A DNA stretch of 64,000 nucleotides from Zizania palustris (lineage: Eukaryota; Streptophyta; Magnoliopsida; Poales; Poaceae). This document shows positions 19,975 to 32,314 of this stretch, piece by piece. The position numbers and the translations under genes were made by a program. How positions within the stretch are numbered: the stretch's first letter is position 1; each line of letters opens with the position of its first letter. Where the stretch lies: NCBI GenBank assembly GCA_019279435.1, contig JAAALK010000287.1, forward strand, positions 17,856,162-17,920,161. The letters run 5' to 3'. Below the pieces are notes generated by a model. The model worked only from the letters and a program-made list of their open reading frames with translations. It was not told where the DNA came from and did not search any database.

Positions 19975-22209
19975 TCAGACTATAGACTCCGGTGTGCCGG
20001 ATCCCTTGGTGGGTGGGGCACTCCGACCTAGGGGCTTCGGCGCACGGTGGCCTTCAGCGACCCGAGGGGTTCGACCCGAAGGGTGTGCCTGTCCAGCATC
20101 ACTGGCTTCGGCAGTGAGACAAAACACCGGCTTCTCCAATACAGAAAATTTCTCTCTCTTGACTTGATAGCCAGATACTTGCTGAGCCAAATCATTGGCG
20201 ATTGAATTGGCTTCTCTTGACACGTGAGATATTTTGAAATCATCAAAAGTGGTGAATATGTCTAGGCATTTGTCCAAGTAGCTATTCAGCAAGCCATTAA
20301 AACATTGAGAATTCTTAGCTACTTGTTGTACTACTAATAACGAATCACCATACGTGTGAGCATGCTTAGCGCCTGCAGACTCTAGTAGTTCAAGACCTAG
20401 TAATAAAGCCTCGTATTCGGCTTGATTATTAGTGGAAGAAAACTCTAGTCAGGCTGAGGTCTCAAAGCGCATACCATTAGGCGATATGATAACTACTCCA
20501 ATACCTTGGCCACTCTTGCAAGCCGAACCATCAAAATAGATTTCCCATGGTACTACCTCAACTAGAGAAATAGCATCACCCCAGCTAACATCTATGTGAT
20601 GATCAACTATAAAGTTGGCTACGACTTGGCCTTTCATCGCTCTTAGGGGCTTGTAGGCCAAATCATACTCAATCAACGCGTAAGCCCATTTTCCGATTCT
20701 TCCACTTAGAATCGGCTTCTGTAACATGTGCTTTATAACATCGGTTTGGCAAATGACAACACATGTAGTGGGGAGAAGATAATGGCGTAACTTGGTGCAT
20801 GTGTAATAAAGTGATAAACATAATCGCTCCACAAACGCGTACCTGGTTTCGGCGTCCAGCAGGCGACGGCTCAAGAATGTGATGATGTACTCCTTTCCCT
20901 CCACCTCCTGGGTTAGCACGGCTCCAATCATGCCATCTTCAGCGGCGATGTACAGCCGAAACGGAATTCTGACTTTGGGTGCTCTCACCACGGGCGGTGA
21001 TGACAAGCACTCCTTGATTTTCTCAAAAGCACTTTGTTGGCTTGCCTCCCAAGTGAACTCGGCTTCGTTTTTTAGCCGGAGTATGGGGACAAAGGCATCA
21101 ATCTTGCCGGACAAGTTGGATATGAAGCGACGCAAATAGTTCAACTTGCCTAGCAACTTTTGCACATCCTTCTTGCATGTCGGCGCCACAACGTTTCTAA
21201 TCTTTTCAAGACTCTTAGGATCAATTTCTATGCCTCTCTCATGAATCATGAAACCTAAGAACTTACCCGCCGACAGGCTAAAAGCACACTTGAGTGGGTT
21301 CATCTTCAACCCGTACTTTCGCATTTTGTCGAAAGCAACCTTCAAATCGGCTAAGTGGTTTCCCATAGCGTCCGATTTGACCACGACATCATCGATGTAA
21401 ACTTCTAACATGACTCCTAACAAGTCATGAAAGATCAAGTTCATAGCGCGCTGATACGTGGCGCCGACATTTTTCAAGCCAAAAGTCATGACGACCCACT
21501 CAAACAAACCGAGAAAACCAGGGCATCGAAAGGCAGTCTTATAGACGTCCTCTTCAGCCATAAAGATTTGATTATAACCGGCATTGCCATCAAGAAAACT
21601 TAGTACCTTATGCCTTGAAGCATCGTTGATCAGCATGTCGGCTATTGGCATTGGATACTCGTCTTTTGGAATGGCTCTGTTCAGATCCCTGAAATCAATG
21701 CATACCCGTATCTTGCCGCTCCCTTTCTTCTCTACAGGCACAATGTTAGCAACCCATTCTGCGTACCTGCATGGCCTAATAAATTCAGCCTTGAGTAGTC
21801 GCTCCACTTCTTCTTTAACTCGGTCATATATGGCCGAATTAAAGCGGCGGGGAGGCTGTTTATAAGGCCTAAATCTAGACTTGATGGGCAGCCGATGCTC
21901 CACCAGCTCGCGGCTCAGCCCTGGCATTTTGCTATACTCCCATGCGAAACAATCGACGTACGACCGAAGTAACTTTATTACTTCAGCCTTTTCGTCGGGC
22001 TGTAAATGTTGGTTTACAAAAGTTATCCTCGGGATGCTACCATTGCCTATAACAACTTCCCCCAAGGGATCGGCCGACGCAAAACCTTGTCCTAATTTTT
22101 CTACCTCGCTAAATTCCTCGATGGCTTCGGCAATACCGTCTTTATTAGACCGATACTGCTCCACACGAAACTTTAGCCAATCTAGATTGCTCTTGCTAGA
22201 CATGAACAC
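19975..22209 (-). pseudogene. reverse transcriptase, RNase H and archaeal-type RNase H
   Basis: From 22209 down, the RT has V-C-I-D-F-R-D-L-N-R and the catalytic V-Y-I-D-D-V-V-V-K-S. The gypsy RNase H begins at L-Y-I-A-A-E-D. The second RNase H begins at I-Y-F-D-G-S-A and ends at V-S-R-E-A-N-S-I-A-N-D-L-A near 20200. A single in-frame TGA at 20446..20448 interrupts this last domain; the frame is otherwise continuous. The protease frame upstream is shifted by one base at 22209..22211. Two RNase H domains are the hallmark of the Tat lineage. Confidence 0.85.
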
Positions 22210-22883
22210 TAATACAAAAATAGCCGTGCTACTCCAGCCGGCTTTACAGACACTGGTACAAACCGTCCTCCGGATACGCTAACAAAGTCGTAATCCGAAA
22301 GATCTTTACCTGACAGACACTCTACCTTGTTATGGACGGCGTCAATCGACACATCGGCCAGAGATACTTGGGCCGAAGTATCCGCGGGGATGACCTCCAC
22401 TTCATCACCGTCCCATTGTACTAAGCACTGGTGTAGGGTAGAGGGGATGCAACAGTTCGCATGGATCCAGTCGCGTCCGAGTAACACACTATAGTTACCT
22501 TGTACGTCGACGACGAAGAACACTGTCGGCAACGTCTTGTTGCCCACCGTCAACTCCATAGAGAGTACTCCCTTGGCCTCGGAGCTCTCGTCGTTGAAGC
22601 CGTTGAGCATCAGGTTGGTCTTCTTTAGGTCATCTTCGCCCCTACCAAGTTTCTTCAACAATGAATAAGGCATTAGGTTAACAGTGTCGCCACCGTCGAC
22701 GAGCATCTGGGAGATCGGCTTCCCATCGATGTGACCGCTGACATAGAGGGGTTTTAGATGGCGAGCCGAGTCCTCGGGCTTCTCGAAGATGGCATTGCGC
22801 GGGCCGAGGTTCAATTGAGCGACCTCGACCTCATCGTGCGGCAGGGCGAACTCGGCAGGTAATGTGACGATGTTGATGTCCAT
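22209..22883 (-). pseudogene. aspartic protease of the nested Tat element
   Basis: The active site reads M-L-V-D-G-G-D-T-V-N-L-M-P, followed by a V-L-L-G-R-D-W-I-H segment. It is in frame with the Gag tail (stop TAG at 22887..22889) and overlaps the RT frame in the -1 direction. It would process the polyprotein, but upstream stops make expression unlikely. Confidence 0.75.
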
Positions 22884-22886
22884 CGC

Positions 22887-24737
22887 CTAGGGTGCGGGCC
22901 CTTCAGAGATGGGTGAGTAATCGTCGTCGAGCATGTCGTCATCGTCGTCGCTCGGACTAGGAGCCGGGTTGGTTATCTCAACCGGCTTCTCTCTCCATAC
23001 CTGCTTCATGGCTGGCCGAGGGTGGATCTCTTCGAAGATAGCATCGCGCTCGGCCTTAGCTACCTTCTCGCGCATCTCTTGTGCCCGCAGCCTTTGTAGG
23101 CGTCTCTTCTGTGATTTGGACATGCCCGGAGGAGCCCAAGATGGCTGTGGCTTGGTGCCTGGAGCTATTGTTCGACTCCTGTTAATTCTGGCAAAAGTGT
23201 GCCCTTCGGCCTCGGGTACCCTGTGTTCGAAGGGGGCTTCGCTGCGAACCCCGTCGAATGGATCAGCCTCGTTCGGCTGATCGAACCAAGCTTCGGCGCG
23301 GAGCTCGGCCGAAGCGTGCGGCTTACCTTCGTCAGACCTCGGCGACAAAGTCTTCGGGATTGGGACTTCCTGAGACCCAACTCTGATAGTTATGGCTTCG
23401 GACTCCCTGACTTCGGCCTCCGCGTGCTCGCACTTTTCAGCTTCACTCTGCAGGGTCCGATTCGGAGGTACCATAGACAGTTTGTGGACGATGTCTCCCT
23501 CCGCTGCGTCTGTTTGCTCCTGCCATCCATAATACTCCGAAGGAAAGTAAGGCATAGTGTTAGGCTGCGGAGGGTACCCTGACCTAGATACGTACGGAGC
23601 CCACGGGGTCCCTGCCCAGTCATACGGCGGAGGCATCGGCGGCTCTAGTGCCCTCGCCCACTATGAGCCGAACCCGTCACCCGGGGGGTTCGGCCAAGTC
23701 GAAGGTGTCTCTGACCACACCAGCGAAGGATCCTGCCAGGCCGGAGGTATGTTCGGCCAGTGCGGGCCAAAGCCTCCCATCGGAGAAGTCCAGTGTGGTG
23801 CAGGGTTCGGCCATTGGGGGCCGAAGTTGTTGTAAAGGGGACCCGACCACTAGGGCTCGAAGCTGTTGTACAGGGGGTTCGACCATTGTGGCTCAGAACC
23901 ACCGTGCGGAGCTCTAGGCCATTGTGTCCTGAAGCCCTCGTGCGGAGGGTTCGCCGACTTCGGACCGAAGCCACCCTTCGAAATTCTTGGACCCTTCGGC
24001 TGTTTTAGCTTAGAGTGCGGACCTACTTCCTTGGCCCTTCTCTGATGTTTGTTCAACAGCATATCATATGTCACCTTCGGCCTCTTGCGAGCTTTGGCCA
24101 AAGGGGTATTAACGTTCTGCTTCCACACTCCTACCTCGGGGTTTTTCGGTACGAGTGTGCGAGTGCGCGGTTCTCCAACGATTACCTCTTTCCCTTTAGC
24201 CGACTCGGCCTGTTCTGGCCGAATCAATACCTTCTTTTCGCCGAGGTCAACGGCGTTGACTGGAAAAGGATCTTTATCCAGCTTCATCTTTGGATCATGG
24301 TCTATCTTCAATCGTCCTTCTTCCATGGCCGATTGTATCTGTCGTCGAAAAACATTGCAATCATTAGTATTATGAGAATGTGAATCATGCCACTTACAGT
24401 ATGGATGTTTCTTTAACTCGTCGGCAGGTGGAATGACTTGACCTTTAGGTAACCTGAGAAGCTGGCTTTTTAAGAGAAAGTCAAATATTTTATCACACTT
24501 AGTTACATCAAACGAATACTTGACCTCATTGAGTCGATTCTTTGTCGGGGATGGTCGTAACTCGGAGCAGGTGGCGGGTTTATTCTTAGTGTTCCAGACC
24601 CATTCGGCTGTGTACATGTCGGTCGAATCCTCCTCCTCTGACTCCTCCTCATCGAAGCGTTCCATGATGTGGAGTTCGGCCCTAGGCTTGCTAAACGTCT
24701 TCATAAATTTCTTATCTTTGGCCTGACCTTCTTGGAC
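22887..24737 (-). pseudogene. Gag C-terminal half with zinc-knuckle-like motif and W-P repeats
   Basis: After the solo-LTR junction the frame resumes with acidic E-E-E-S-E-E-E-D, then a metal-binding-like H-P-Y-C-K-W-H-D-S-H-x-x-N-x-x-D-C. From about 23960 to 23640 there is a run of degenerate 12-residue units rich in F-G-P-Q-W-P-N-P, broken by two in-frame stops (at about 23847 and in the 23660s). A proline-rich linker leads to the protease. Confidence 0.7.
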
Positions 24738-24742
24738 CAGAG

Positions 24743-27700
24743 TGTCGCGCCCCGATTTAATAAATCAGGACCTTTATTGAAATTCCAAAGAAAATCAATA
24801 AACCAAGACGTTCATCAAGCGACCACGTACAATACGGGCAATCATTCACGGTTCGTAGACCGCATTAATACAAAAGTGAATGAAAATGAAGAGAAACTAA
24901 TAAAATCAAGGGTCCTAGATGAACGCCTCCTTCCAGTTTCGCCTTGACTGGGTCGCTACTCCAGACCTGCATCCTCCTCGTAGTAGACGGGCTCTGATGT
25001 TGTAAATCAACGGGGTGAGTACAGGAGTACTCAGCAAGCCACCGAATGCAAATATAATGCAAGGTAGTAACAAGGGAGATAGTGGCTAGTTTTGCGGAAG
25101 TAGCATAATTGTAAAGCATTAAAGGTGATCAATTTATTAGTACTGAAAAGTAAACATGTGTATGCATCATCATCGGCTAACTCGAGGAGTACGTTTTACC
25201 TCCTCGCACAACAGTCCTTACATGCCATGAATAACTCAACCATTCAAACATTAGTAAACTAACTGCGAGTAGTCACACAACCCGCCCTTGACCGTGGGCT
25301 CGGCTTTTCGAAAAGATTGATTTTACTCTGATCAGAGATGTACCACTATACCCACAAGGCACGCACTCATCACTTACACCGAAGTGTAACGAGATGACCC
25401 ATTTCACGGGAACTCGTGCCAAAACCTTCCATATGGTCCTCTCCGAATCAACAGCACCCTCTTATAGGTTTCATATGGTGTCCCGACGCGTCGGTGCCCC
25501 ACCATACCCCCCCTTGAGCCTCCTTTGGTACAAGTCGCCCGCAGGCTTGCCCCTTGCCCCCTCCACTATGGTGCCGAGAGACGGAGTGTTCCACACTTCC
25601 AGTTAGGACTTACCCATTAGACTTGTGGTTGGTACGGAAATGCTTTGCAACAGATCCCGCAGACCGGTCCTTATAGTGCCCCGGGTGCGACCAACCATTT
25701 TCCGAGCTTGCACCCGGAACCCACCATACTTATAACATAGCCTACTCCAACAGAGTCCAGAGACAAGAATAACTGGGAAATTCATATAACAGAATCCATC
25801 TATCTACGACTCATTCTTTTCATCCTATAGCGGTTGTGCCGGTACATTGGGCACTAGCTAATATAATATTTGTAGAGCGACAAGGAGTTAAGGCTCAATA
25901 AGCATGGCTTGGGTTTGCACACAAGGACGGGGATCTAATAATTATAAGTGTAAGGCTTGATTATTGGACTAATGCAATATTAACCTATGAGTTATAGCGA
26001 TATTTATTAAAACATGGGCTCAATGATGATCAACTGTTTCAACAGAGGTGGTCGATGACTTGCCTTGATCCGCGAATGGTGAAGGTGGAACCTCGGGAAA
26101 ATATTCCGGCTCTTCGACGACAACGTAGTCTTCTCGATACGGAAAAGTAAATAAAACATTCAATAAACAATCCAAAACAAATCAACCATATCAACATACA
26201 TGTTTTTATTGGATTTAAGTAAAGGAGATAAAGTCTTAAATTTTAGGGAATTGTTACTTAAATATTTAAGATTGATTTCTAATGAGATTTCTGAATTTAT
26301 GACTTATGTAATTATTTTTCCTAGGGGTTTTTATTTCCTCTTGTTAGAGATGAACTAAAAAGGTATTAACTTTGATGTTTTTATGGTATCAAAGATAGTG
26401 ACTTTAAAATATTAAGTCTTTGAAGTTTGTTATAAAGTATGGATCTTTACTATTAAAAAGGGCTTTGTGTAATATGATTTAATGGAACAAAGTGGGTAAA
26501 AATGAATATTCTATTTTTATTGTATTAAAAATAGTAAACTCAAGTTGTTAGGTTCTCTAAAGTTATTATATAAGTTGTCATGACATTTTTATAAAGTGTT
26601 TAACTTCTATTATATGAATTACTCAATTATCCTACAAGGGCTTTTGCAATATTAATTACTAGATTAAAGTGGGCAAAGTGAACATGTGGTTTTTGTTGCA
26701 CTAAAACAGCGGAATTAAGTCCTCTGAATTTATTGAATAAGTATTCATGATATTTTTGTAAAGGGTTGCATTTTTATCATATGAGTTAATCATTTATTTT
26801 AAAGGGCCTTGAAAAGGTTATTTAATAAAATGAAATGGGCAAAATGAATCATTATATTTTTATTGGCTTATAAACAGTGTAAGGGAGTCATTGTGTCCCC
26901 AGAAATTAATATATATATTTTTAAGGATTTTTCTGGATTATTTAAATGTAATATGATTTAAATCCTAAAGGGGACTTAGAAGTGTAATTTAATAAAATGT
27001 CATGGACAAAATGGTTACTCCATTTTTATTGTATTAACAACAGTGAAATGGGGCCATTATATCTTATGAAATTAATTTATAAATTTTTAAGGGTTTATCT
27101 GAATTATTTAATTAAAGTATTAATTAAACCCTAAAGGGGAATTCTCTTCATTATTTAATAAGATTATTATAGGCCAAGTAAACATATGGTTTTTATTGCA
27201 TGAAAGTGTGGAGAATAAAAAGATAAATTTTCCAGAATTAAAATGGTGAAATTTTGAGTTAATTTGAGCAAGATATGAATTTTGGAAGTTTAAACCATTT
27301 TTCTGAATTTTATTTAAACCAGAAACAGCTGTGGGTCCACGGTGAGCCAGGTCCACCATGGACCCGCGCACTGTGCGCGTGGGCCGATTGGATCTGGACC
27401 GTTGGATCCAGATCCCACGATCGCCAGCGGAGCGGGGTACTTAAGTGGCGATGAACGGCTGAGATGCGTCGATACCGGTCAACCGAGGGTCAAACACATC
27501 CGAGCGCTTGATCACGGGTTATAATCCCAGCCGTCCATTGCAGATCGAGTGGCTACGATCTCGACCGGCACGGCACAGGACGACGACGAGGGGTACCGTC
27601 TTCCCCGGCGACGGCGAGGCGTGCGACGACGGTTGCGGCGGTCTAGGGGCTAATCCGAGCGTAAAAATGGAACGAGCATAGCTCAAGGGTCTTATTCGTA

Positions 27701-28776
27701 CCGGAGATGGGGACGAACGGAGACCGGAGGTGGCCGGCGGCGAGGGGAGGCGATGAAGACCTTTGGGTCGACGGTGGCGACGGCGATCCGGCGGCGGGGA
27801 ACACGAACGGAGGCGAGGCCGAGGGAGCAGTGGCAACGGCGGTCCCGGTGGCGTTGACGACGAGGGTGGAGGTGGCCCGAAGCGCCGACGAAGGCTTGCC
27901 GGAGTCGAAGCAGTGAAAAACCGAAAAAGATGGAAGTGGCGGCTCGGGTTTGCGATGGCTAGGGTCCTGGTGTTGTGGCGAAACGCGGTGAGGCCGGGGC
28001 TTTATAAAGGGGCGCCGGCGGTGGGTTTTTGGCAGGGTAACAGGGGAAACCCGAAGGTTCCCATCCTGGCGCCGGCAAGCTTTCCATGCGGCCAATTGCC
28101 GGCGATCCGGGCTTGATTCGATCGGGGAATAAAGGGAAAGGGAGCTCCGGGTTAAGGTAAGCACGCTGGCGTGCTCAATTTTTGGAAAGGGGGCTGGCGA
28201 CGGCGGATTTGGAAGGCTAGGGTTCGGCCGGCGAGAATTGGGGAAAATTCCATCGGAGAAGAAGAAGCTGGCGAGTGGGCTCGGGTCGTCAGCGATGGGG
28301 TGCGGTGCCGACGCGTGGGCCCGGTGTGACAGCGAGCGAGCGGGGGAAATCAGAGACTAACCAGTGGACCTGGCGGGGCGTGGCGCGGGAGAGAGAAGGA
28401 GGGGGCGCGCCGACAGGCTGGCCCCGCCTGTCAGCGAGAGAGGCTGCGTTGGGCTGGGCCGAAAGGCCTTCGGAGGGGGAAACGGGGTTGCGGCCCATTA
28501 AGCTTTAAAATGTATTTTCCAATTAAAATAATTCCAGGATATCAATTATTTGATTAAGGCTTGAAGCACTGTTGCTAAAATTTTGTAAAAATTCTCAAAA
28601 ATATTTCTTGGCCTCTAGTTTATCCCATAAAATTTTCAAGTCCAAATTTTGAATATTTGTCTCTGTTTGGCTTTAATAAGGCTCTTTTAGGAGTTTTCTT
28701 TAATAATAAAATTCAGAAATTCATTTAATATTATTTTTCCTTTATTTTATTCCCTTTTAATTTTGGGGCTGTTACA
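24743..28776 (-). mobile_element. solo LTR of a Tekay/Del-type element (4034 bp)
   Basis: It is bounded by TG...CA and the duplication CAGAG (24738..24742, 28777..28781). On the minus strand it starts TGTAACAGCCCC and ends GGGGCGCGACA, like the 3.3-kb LTRs of the element at 35713. No internal domain is present, so it is a solo LTR formed by recombination between two LTRs. The gag reading frame of the host element joins across it. Frames within it are not genes. Confidence 0.85.
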
Positions 28777-28781
28777 CAGAG

Positions 28782-29607
28782 CCTGCTGTAGAACTTGGCT
28801 AACTTCTAAAAAGTTTTGGTTATCCAACCTTTCTTTAAGCTCGGAACACAACCCATTAAAAGCTAATTCCGCCAAGTCCCTTTCTGAAATATTAAGACTA
28901 AAACATCGGTTTCTAGTATCCCTGAAACGCTTGATATACTCAGAGGCGCTCTCACTAGATTTTTTCTTAACCGATGTCAAATGTGAAAGTCTTAGTTCTG
29001 TTTCACCCGTGTAGAAATAATCATGGAATTTCCGCTCTAAATCGTCCCACGTGTGAATGGAGTTCGGTGATAGCGCCGAAAACCAAGTGAAAGCTGTGCC
29101 GGATAGCGAGAGAGAAAATGGTCTAACCTTTAGGGCATCTATCCAGCTAACCTCTCCACACTGCGCGAAAAATTGTCTAACGTGTTCTAGTGTGGTCTTG
29201 CTACCCTCGCCATCGAACTTAGTGAATTCAGGGATCCTATAGCCGCGGGGGTAGGGTACCGTATCAAGATGGTCGGGGTAGGGCTTATGGTAAACCTTAA
29301 CCCGTCTCTTGGGCATGAAGCCGGCACACTCTCTAAATAGTGCACGAACCCGCTCATCTAAATCATCTTGGTATGGTTCTTGTGCGCGCCTCTCATGCGG
29401 GGGCGTGACACGCGGTGGGATATCGGCATGTCGGCCGTGTGCTTCTTCCCTACGTGCTATTTGTATAACGTGATCGTGTCTAGGCGTCTGCGCGTGTGGT
29501 GCGGGTAGCGTGGGTATCGGCACAGGCGGTGGTGCGTGGTATGCAGCGTTAGCTTGACCGTAGGTGTAAAGATTGGTCTCGGTCATAAGTGGTGAGGCCA
29601 GAGACAT
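28782..29607 (-). pseudogene. Gag N-terminal half (retrotransposon gag domain)
   Basis: It contains the retrotrans_gag fold signature: F-T-K-F-D-G-E-G-S, A-F-T-W-F-S-A-L, W-D-D-L-E-R-K-F and Y-I-K-R-F-R-D-T-R-N-R. It is cut at L-Q-Q-A-L by the solo LTR. Upstream, a segment at 29811..30017 looks like the start of gag, separated by a TAG (29811) and a frameshift. Confidence 0.8.
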
Positions 29608-30079
29608 TATTGCTGTAGGTGCACTAACTATAGGAACCAGGGTACGGCCTCAGTGAAGCCGAACCTTCTAAGAGTCGCCTCTACTTGGGAGCTGACTGCC
29701 GAATCTAAACGGTTGGCTAGCGAAGCACTAACGGCTTGATCTACTAATGCGGCTATTTTTTGCTCAATTTCTAAAGAAGATAAACGAGGCGATACAGGTG
29801 TTACCTGGACCTAAGCGAGGTCGGGGGTGACGATGTCGCGCTTGATGAAGCCTGCGCGTGTCTTGATGTAGCCCCCAAGCATCATGTCTTGGAGCACCTT
29901 TAATTTTGCCTCGATCTCTGCTCGGTCTGCTACTGGGATATCTTCAAGTGTGGGTGACAATATGTTGCGGTTATCGATTTCCGCGCCTCCTATTGCGTCC
30001 ACCGACGATGTAGTCATAGTAGTCGATGTAGATGTACCGGTGGCCTATGTAGATGTACTCATGATGTTGGCGTGGCTCT

Positions 30080-30097
30080 TCCCCAGCGGAGTCGCCA
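30080..30097 (-). other. primer-binding site of the nested Tat element
   Basis: TGGCGACTCCGCTGGGGA lies seven bases inside the 5' LTR on the minus strand. It begins with TGG as required for a tRNA 3' CCA; I cannot name the tRNA with certainty. Confidence 0.55.
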
Positions 30098-30104
30098 AAA
30101 AGTG

Positions 30105-31738
30105 TGTTGACACGGAAACGTGCCCCCGCACTTGGGTCAGTTCGACGATCCAAAAGTGCACGGATACTTAGGGACAAGCCTAAGCGTGACGTGGCACCGA
30201 CGTTGCGTTCCGACTACCCTTAATAGTGATAAGGGGGGTGGAGTCGCCAGGCAACCAGATTACACAAAATAATCCAATTAGCTGAAAGAAATAGATTAAA
30301 CAGAATAAAATCAACAAACTAGTCGGAGCCTGTCTGGTTCGAAGTCTGATGCGAAGGGTGCGCTGAAGGGTACCTTCGGCGTCTGGTGCGAAGTTCTCCG
30401 CCGAAGAGTGCTTTGGCGTTCGGACTAATCCGGCCGAAGGTGGACTCCGAACGGATCTAGACGCAGTGATCACCTCCGAACAGCGGGGTTCGGCGTGACA
30501 CCTCCGATACAGCGATCCTTGGTGTCTAGTTCGAAGTATTCCGCCGAAGGGTGCTTCGGCATTTGGACTGATCCAGTCGAAGATGGACTCCGAACGGGTC
30601 TAGACGCAGTGATCTCCTCCGAACAACGGGGTTCGGCGTGCGATCTCCGACACAGTAAACTACGAAGTAGTGACGCGAAGGTCACGCGCGAGTGCAACTT
30701 CGTCCAGCGCGGAGTACGGTCATGGTGAAGCCTGTCTTGCCGGAGTCTGCTGGCGAAGCCTGTTGTCAAAGCCTGCTGTCTCGTCGAAGGGTGTCCCAGG
30801 GACCTCCGAAAACGATTTCTCAGCTTCGGACACCTTTGGCGAAGGGGGCTCCGAAAGCGCGAAGCCTGCAACAGAAGAGTGTGAAGTACCAATTCAGCCC
30901 AAGGACCAAATTTTGCTAAGTGTTGCACGGGTAGCGAAGGTAGCAATCTGTTACGTATATTAGCGGATACTTCATAGGCGAAGTAACAAGGCGATAGCAA
31001 TCTGTTACGTAGATTAACGGGGACTTCACAGGAGAAGTACCAAGGCTTACCACTGTTCCGTAGCGGCGGACGGAGGGCTTCCAGGCAAACCCACGAAGAG
31101 GTACAGAAAAGTAAAGGTAAAAGTAAAGGTACGATCAAAGCATGGCTTTGGTTTGGTTTGAGTTTGGGGGGGGGCTCTCACGCCGGCTAGATCTCTTTAT
31201 TTATAGGGGGTTAACTCCTAATCTAATCTTCTATTAACCCGGCCGGATTGAGATAGAGATAGAGATTGAGCTGGAAATGCGTCCAACTCTGTCTCTACCG
31301 AGGTGGGCTTCGGCCAGGCCAGTATGGCCCACTCCACGGGCTGAAGCTTTGGTAGTGTGGGCTTTGGCCAGGCCCATCGAGGCTCGCTCCTCGGGCCGAA
31401 GCTTCGGTAGCGTGGGCTTCGACCAGGCCCGTCGAGGCTCGCTCCTCGAGCCGAAGCTTCAGTAGTGTGGGCTTTGGCCAGGCCCGTCGAGGCTTGCTCC
31501 TCGGGCCGAAGCTTCGGTAGCGTGGGCTTCGGCCAACGTGGGGCTCGGCCAATGTGGGCCTCCGAAGTCTTCCTGGCCGAAGCCCATGGGCTGGATAGAG
31601 GCTTTCGGAGCCCATAGCTTGACGTACTTCGGCCCTATAGGGCTTCGGACAGACTCTGGACATGTGTACTTTTGGCCCAAATCATCAAAAATTGATATTT
31701 TGACCATCTAGCCATAAATGCCATTTTTTCTATCAACA
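30105..31738 (-). repeat. 5' LTR of the nested Tat element (1634 bp)
   Basis: Partner of 17886..19517, about 95% identical over the part compared. The TATA box is at 31198..31205 on the minus strand and U3 tandem repeats lie at about 31304-31540. Confidence 0.9.
31198..31205 (-). promoter_or_regulatory. TATA box of the Tat 5' LTR
   Basis: TATAAATA on the minus strand follows CCCCC, as in the left element at 1041. Confidence 0.55.
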
Positions 31739-31743
31739 GTCTC

Positions 31744-32314
31744 ATTATACCCAGTCCAGAGCATCCTGGAACACGCCTGAACGTGATGCTGAAACCCTTA
31801 ATTGAAGAGTTGAAACAATTGTGGAATGAAGTTGAAGCATATGACTATGATCAGAAGCAAAAATTCAATCTTCGAGTTACGTATCTATGGTCGGTCCATG
31901 ATTTTACGGCATACAATATTTTATCTGGTTGGAGTTGTCATTGAAGGCTGACATGTCTGATATGTGTGAAGGACACAGATTGTTTTCATCTGAACTTCGG
32001 GGGAAAGATTTGTTATTTTGATTGTCATAGATGCTTTTTGCCCATGAATCACCCATTTAGGTTAGAGAGGAACAGTTTCTAGAAGGACAATGTTGTTATA
32101 AAGGGACCACCAAGGCGTTTAAATGGTACAGAAATCGCTGATATGCTAAATGAGTTGGTCCTTAATGAAAATGAGGGTGGATTTATAGGATTCGGAATCG
32201 AACATAACTAGACCCACATATGTGGCTTATGGGAATTGTCGTATGTCAAATCACTGATTCTGATGCACAACATTGACGTTATGCATGAGGAACGTAATGT
32301 TGGTGAAAACATTA
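31744..32314 (+). pseudogene. CACTA TNP2-type transposase, middle fragment
   Basis: The frame resumes directly after the duplication with I-P-S-P-E-H-P-G-T-R-L-N-V and F-N-L-R-V-T-Y-L-W-S-V-H-D-F, the core of the transposase_21 domain. There are in-frame stops at about 31943 (after G-W-S-C-H), 32081 and 32208. It ends at H-E-E-R-N-V-G-E-N, where a solo LTR is inserted, and goes on at 34330. Confidence 0.8.

Larger units (their letters stand above)
17886..31738 (-). mobile_element. Ty3/gypsy Tat-lineage element lacking the integrase core
   Basis: LTRs at 17886..19517 (3') and 30105..31738 (5') start TGTTGATAG and end GTCAACA on the element strand. The 5-bp duplication GTCTC flanks it (17881..17885, 31739..31743), and the CACTA transposase frame joins across it. 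On the minus strand come gag, protease, RT, RNase H and a second RNase H. The last of these, with no integrase core after it, defines a Tat-lineage element with an internal deletion. A 4.0-kb solo LTR interrupts gag. Without that insert the element is about 9.8 kb. In the first 385 bp of the LTRs I count about 17 differences, so it is moderately old. Confidence 0.9.
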
